Source of the DNA: Pseudomonadota bacterium
Lineage (GTDB): Bacteria > Pseudomonadota > Alphaproteobacteria > Acetobacterales > Acetobacteraceae
Direction: 5' to 3'
DNA length: 8,339 nt
Assembly: GCA_021805485.1 (NCBI GenBank)
Contig: JAJZFF010000117.1
Coordinates: 1 to 8,339, forward strand
The notes beneath the pieces were generated by a model. It was not told where the DNA came from. It was given only the letters and a program-made list of their open reading frames with translations, and searched no databases. The position numbers and the translations under genes were made by a program. Below, piece by piece: positions 5,801-8,339 of this stretch; the stretch's first letter is position 1; the number at the start of each line of letters is the position of its first letter.

Positions 5801-6775
5801 ATGCGCAGTGGCGTAATGGCGGCGCTGGGGACAGCGGCGCTGGCGATGGCGGCTTCGGGCACGCCGGCGGTCGCCGGGGTGGTATTCGACCAGACGACGG
5901 CCGGGGACTACATCTTCACGGCAACGTCGGCCGGCACATACGGGTTCGACCTCTTCGGCGCCCAAGGTGGCAGCGCGACGAGCGGGTCGCCGCAAGGCAT
6001 CGGCGGCGCCGGGGCGAAGGTGGACGCCCAGTTCAACCTGCTGGTGGGGGAAACCGTGTCCATCATCGTCGGCGGTGCCGGCGGGAGCGGGCCCTTTTCG
6101 GGCGGCGGGGGTGGCGGGAGTTTTGTTTTCCTGCCCGGAACGACGACGACGCTGCTCGCCGCAGCGGCCGGCGGCGGCGGTGCAGGGTTGATCACTTACG
6201 GCCCCCCCAATCCCGGGGACTACGGGCAGGCCGGTGCGCCCGGAAATGCCGGAACCGCAGGTGGCGCCGGCGGCGCGGGTGACGGCGGCAACCCGGGCGG
6301 GGCCGGCGGAACCGCGGGCAGCGGCGGGCAAGGCACTACGAGCGGCGGCGGCGGCGGCTGGCTCTCGGCGGGCGGAAACGGCCTTGGTACGACCAGCGGC
6401 GGCGCCGCGGCGGGTGGCGCCGGAGGCACCGGGTCGATCGCAGGGGGCGCAGGCGGCGGCGGCGGTGCTCCCGATTTTTCCGGCGGTGGTGGTGGCGGCT
6501 ATTCCGGCGGCGGTGGCGCCGGGTATGGCGGCATCCTCGGCGGTGGCACGCTTCTGTCCGCGGGCGGGGGCGGCGGCGGTGGCGGCGGTTCCTACCTGGA
6601 CCTCGCCTTGGCCCTGCCCACCGGGCAGAGCCTGGTGACCGGCGGCAACACCAATCCCTACGGCGAGGTGACGATCACCCTGCTCTCCAGCCCGCAAGCG
6701 GCGCCGGAGCCGGCGACGCTGGCGCTGCTGGGCAGCGGACTCGCCGGGCTGCTGCTGACGCGCCGGCGGCGCTGA
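5801..6775 (+). CDS. Glycine-rich exported PEP-CTERM protein, ALK/LTK glycine-rich-domain type
   Basis: Encodes 324 residues. A short signal peptide (about 1-25, cleavage after AVA) is followed by TTAGDYIFTATSAGTYGFDL (32-51), FGAQGGS (52-58) and a beta-rich stretch VDAQFNLLVGETVSIIVGG (74-92). These correspond to the opening of the bacterial 'glycine-rich protein' family related to the ALK/LTK receptor glycine-rich domain. A long Gly/Ala/Ser tract (about 91-263) follows, then a closing strand (SYLDLALAL, and YGEVTITLL at 287-295). The tail APEPATLALLGSGLAGLLL plus RRRR is a PEP-CTERM signal for exosortase processing. The ATG at 5801 is chosen because GGGGAAGG lies just upstream and it begins the signal peptide; an upstream in-frame ATG at 5732 would add 23 unlike residues. 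It probably forms a rigid glycine-helix bundle on the surface or in the matrix. Ligand and role are unknown. Confidence 0.85.
   Translation: MRSGVMAALGTAALAMAASGTPAVAGVVFDQTTAGDYIFTATSAGTYGFDLFGAQGGSATSGSPQGIGGAGAKVDAQFNLLVGETVSIIVGGAGGSGPFSGGGGGGSFVFLPGTTTTLLAAAAGGGGAGLITYGPPNPGDYGQAGAPGNAGTAGGAGGAGDGGNPGGAGGTAGSGGQGTTSGGGGGWLSAGGNGLGTTSGGAAAGGAGGTGSIAGGAGGGGGAPDFSGGGGGGYSGGGGAGYGGILGGGTLLSAGGGGGGGGGSYLDLALALPTGQSLVTGGNTNPYGEVTITLLSSPQAAPEPATLALLGSGLAGLLLTRRRR
6071..6589 (+). repeat. Low-complexity GGC/GGT-rich tract encoding poly-glycine
   Basis: This part of the second PEP-CTERM gene is dominated by GGC, GGT, GGG and GCC codons, with runs such as GGGGGG in the protein (residues 101-106, 228-233 and 255-263). 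It is degenerate, not an exact tandem repeat. In-frame length change by recombination between similar codon runs is likely between strains. Confidence 0.8.
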
Positions 6776-6797
6776 CGGCGGCCGGACTGCGGCCGTC
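6774..6797 (+). terminator. Weak GC hairpin at the end of the glycine-rich gene
   Basis: GACGGC (6774-6779) can pair with GCCGTC (6792-6797), starting at the stop codon. An alternative inner stem is CGGCC (6779-6783) with GGCCG (6791-6795). No T-run follows, so this is only a possible stop or pause. Confidence 0.3.
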
Positions 6798-6900
6798 GGG
6801 CACCGAGCCGGCCCGGATGATTGCCGCATCCGCGCCAGCGCCCCGCCTTGACCGCACGCCGGCGCCGGTCTGGAGTGGCGGAAACGAGGGGAAAACCGCC

Positions 6901-8339
6901 ATGACCGATCTCGCCTTCGCCTCCGCCAAACGTCTCGCGGCCATGGTGCGCCGACGCCAGATCGGCTGCCTCGAACTGCTCGACGCCATGCTCGACCGCG
7001 TCGTGCGGCTGGACGGGGCGGTGAACGCGGTCGTGGTGCGGGATTTCGACCGGGCCCGCAAGCGCGCCAAGGCGCTGGACCGGAAGGGCGCGATGGAGAA
7101 GGCCGGGCCAGCGCCGCTCTACGGCGTGCCGATGACGGTGAAGGAGAGTTTCGACATCGCCGGCCTGCCGACGACCTGGGGCGTGGAGGCGGCGCGCGGC
7201 AACGTCCCCGCCAGCGATGCGCTCGCCGTGCAGCGGCTGGGCGCCGCCGGGGCGGTGATCTACGGCAAGACCAACGTGCCGGTGCTGCTGGCCGAGTGGC
7301 AGAGCGTCAACCCGGTCTATGGCCGCACCAATAATCCCTGGAACCTCGGCCATACGCCGGGGGGCTCCTCCGGCGGCTCGGCGGCGGCGCTGGCCGCGGG
7401 GTTCTCAGCGCTGGAGCTGGGCTCGGACATTGGCGGCTCGGTCCGCCAGCCGGCGCATGCCTGCGGCGTGTTCGGCCACAAGCCGAGCTGGGGCCTGTGC
7501 TCGCCGCTCGGCCACTCGCTCGCCGGGTCGGTGGCGACGACGGACATTTCGGTCATCGGCCCCCTCGCCCGCTCGGCCGACGATCTCAGCATCGCGCTCG
7601 ACCTGATCGCCGGGCCGGACCCGGTGGAGACCGATTTCCGCCCGACGCTGCCGAAGCCCCGCACCACGGAGCTGACCGAACTGCGCGTCGCCGTGTGGGC
7701 GGAGGACAAGGCGACGCTGACGGACCCGGAAATCGCCGGCGCGCTCACGGCGCTGGGCGGCTTCCTCAAGAAGCAGGGCGCGAAGGTGAGCCACACCGCG
7801 CGCCCCGCGTTCGACGCCAGGGACGGGTTCCGGCTCTATCTCCGCCTGCTGGCCGCGGCCCTCGGAGCCCGGTTCGGCGAGCCGGCGCTGGCCGAGGTCC
7901 GTGCCCGCGCCGCCGCCCGCGCCGCCGATGACGAGAGCGCCGACGCGATCATGGATCGCGCCATGGAACCGCTGCACCGGGCCTGGCTGGCCGACAACGA
8001 GCAGCGCATGCGCATCCGCCGCGCCTGGGGAGCGTTCTTCCATGAGTGGGACGTGCTGCTCTGCCCGGTGATCGGCATGCCCGCCCTGCCCCATATCGAG
8101 GATCGCCCGGCCTGGGCGCGGCGCATCACCGTCGCCGGGACCGAGACCGGCTACAACGACATGCTGTTCTGGCCCGGCATCACCTGCGGCTTCCACCTGC
8201 CGGCGAGCGTGGCGCCGCTCGGGCTGACCAAGGCGGGGCTGCCGATCGGGGTGCAGATCGTCGGCCCGTTCTACGGCGACCGCACGACGCTCGCGGTGGC
8301 GCGGCTTCTGGAACGGCACTGGCGCGGTTTCGAGCCGCC
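6901..8339 (+). CDS. Amidase signature family hydrolase, 3' end outside window
   Basis: The first 479 codons are present and the gene runs off the right edge; family members are usually about 460-500 residues, so little is missing. Amidase-signature enzymes hydrolyse carboxamides through a Ser-cisSer-Lys triad. All three are visible: Lys81 in PMTVKESFDIAG, Ser156 in TPGGSSGGSAAA and Ser180 in GSDIGGSVRQPA. The 24-residue spacing between the two serines equals that in FAAH. Further family landmarks are GAVIYGKTNVP (117-127), CGVFGHKPSWG (188-198) and GLPIGVQIVGP near the end. GAGGGG-type Shine-Dalgarno (GAGGGG, 6886-6891) lies 9 nt upstream of the ATG. There is no signal peptide, so it is cytoplasmic. 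GatA is an alternative member of the superfamily, but no gatB or gatC is adjacent; a catabolic or detoxifying amidase is more likely. The substrate cannot be read from the sequence. Confidence 0.92.
   Translation, partial: MTDLAFASAKRLAAMVRRRQIGCLELLDAMLDRVVRLDGAVNAVVVRDFDRARKRAKALDRKGAMEKAGPAPLYGVPMTVKESFDIAGLPTTWGVEAARGNVPASDALAVQRLGAAGAVIYGKTNVPVLLAEWQSVNPVYGRTNNPWNLGHTPGGSSGGSAAALAAGFSALELGSDIGGSVRQPAHACGVFGHKPSWGLCSPLGHSLAGSVATTDISVIGPLARSADDLSIALDLIAGPDPVETDFRPTLPKPRTTELTELRVAVWAEDKATLTDPEIAGALTALGGFLKKQGAKVSHTARPAFDARDGFRLYLRLLAAALGARFGEPALAEVRARAAARAADDESADAIMDRAMEPLHRAWLADNEQRMRIRRAWGAFFHEWDVLLCPVIGMPALPHIEDRPAWARRITVAGTETGYNDMLFWPGITCGFHLPASVAPLGLTKAGLPIGVQIVGPFYGDRTTLAVARLLERHWRGFEP

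Noticed and set aside
6071..6589. Glycine-codon tract read as a CRISPR-like or tandem DNA repeat
   Set aside because: There is no fixed unit or spacer length; the repetition comes from poly-glycine coding inside a gene.
5669..6829. 386-codon minus-strand ORF opposite the glycine-rich gene
   Set aside because: The Ala/Arg/Pro-rich product is a by-product of GGC/GCC codon runs; the plus frame has a signal peptide and PEP-CTERM tail.
7405..8319. 304-codon minus-strand ORF opposite the amidase
   Set aside because: Antisense to the conserved amidase with complete catalytic triad; the translation is low-complexity.

Overview
The window is high-GC, with strong G/C preference at third codon positions. 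The proteins (RecX, AzlC-type permease, ArgD, ArgF, amidase) look alphaproteobacterial. PEP-CTERM proteins and the overall style would suit an environmental Rhodospirillales/Acetobacteraceae-type bacterium; that placement is inference from protein style, not a phylogenetic result.

Layout. On the minus strand at the left edge are recX (131-733) and the first 46 codons of an AzlC-family permease (1-138), overlapping by 8 nt. Next comes a visibly AT-richer island (about 815-2110). It holds a membrane-anchored protein of a family loosely called 'cation/multidrug efflux pump' (974-1513), a doubtful 106-aa ORF (1566-1886), and a 68-aa protein built from an internal duplication (1902-2108). To its right is a tight arginine-biosynthesis operon: argD (2239-3438) and argF (3435-4412), overlapping as GTGA. 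After 300 nt of non-coding sequence come two consecutive plus-strand genes for exported PEP-CTERM proteins: one with a PA14-like stretch (4713-5534) and one very glycine-rich with an ALK/LTK-type glycine-rich domain (5801-6775). The window ends inside an amidase-signature hydrolase (6901 to the edge), which lacks only its last residues.

How the parts relate. ArgD and ArgF act in the ornithine/citrulline part of arginine synthesis and are almost certainly co-translated. The two PEP-CTERM proteins should be exported by Sec and processed by an exosortase encoded elsewhere; they probably belong to the extracellular matrix or cell surface. RecX and AzlC are linked by position only. The island genes have no evident link to their neighbours and look acquired.

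No CRISPR array, tRNA, rRNA, transposase or integrase was seen. Nothing amounts to a clear new defence or metabolic system. The most interesting items are the glycine-rich PEP-CTERM protein and the small AT-rich island.
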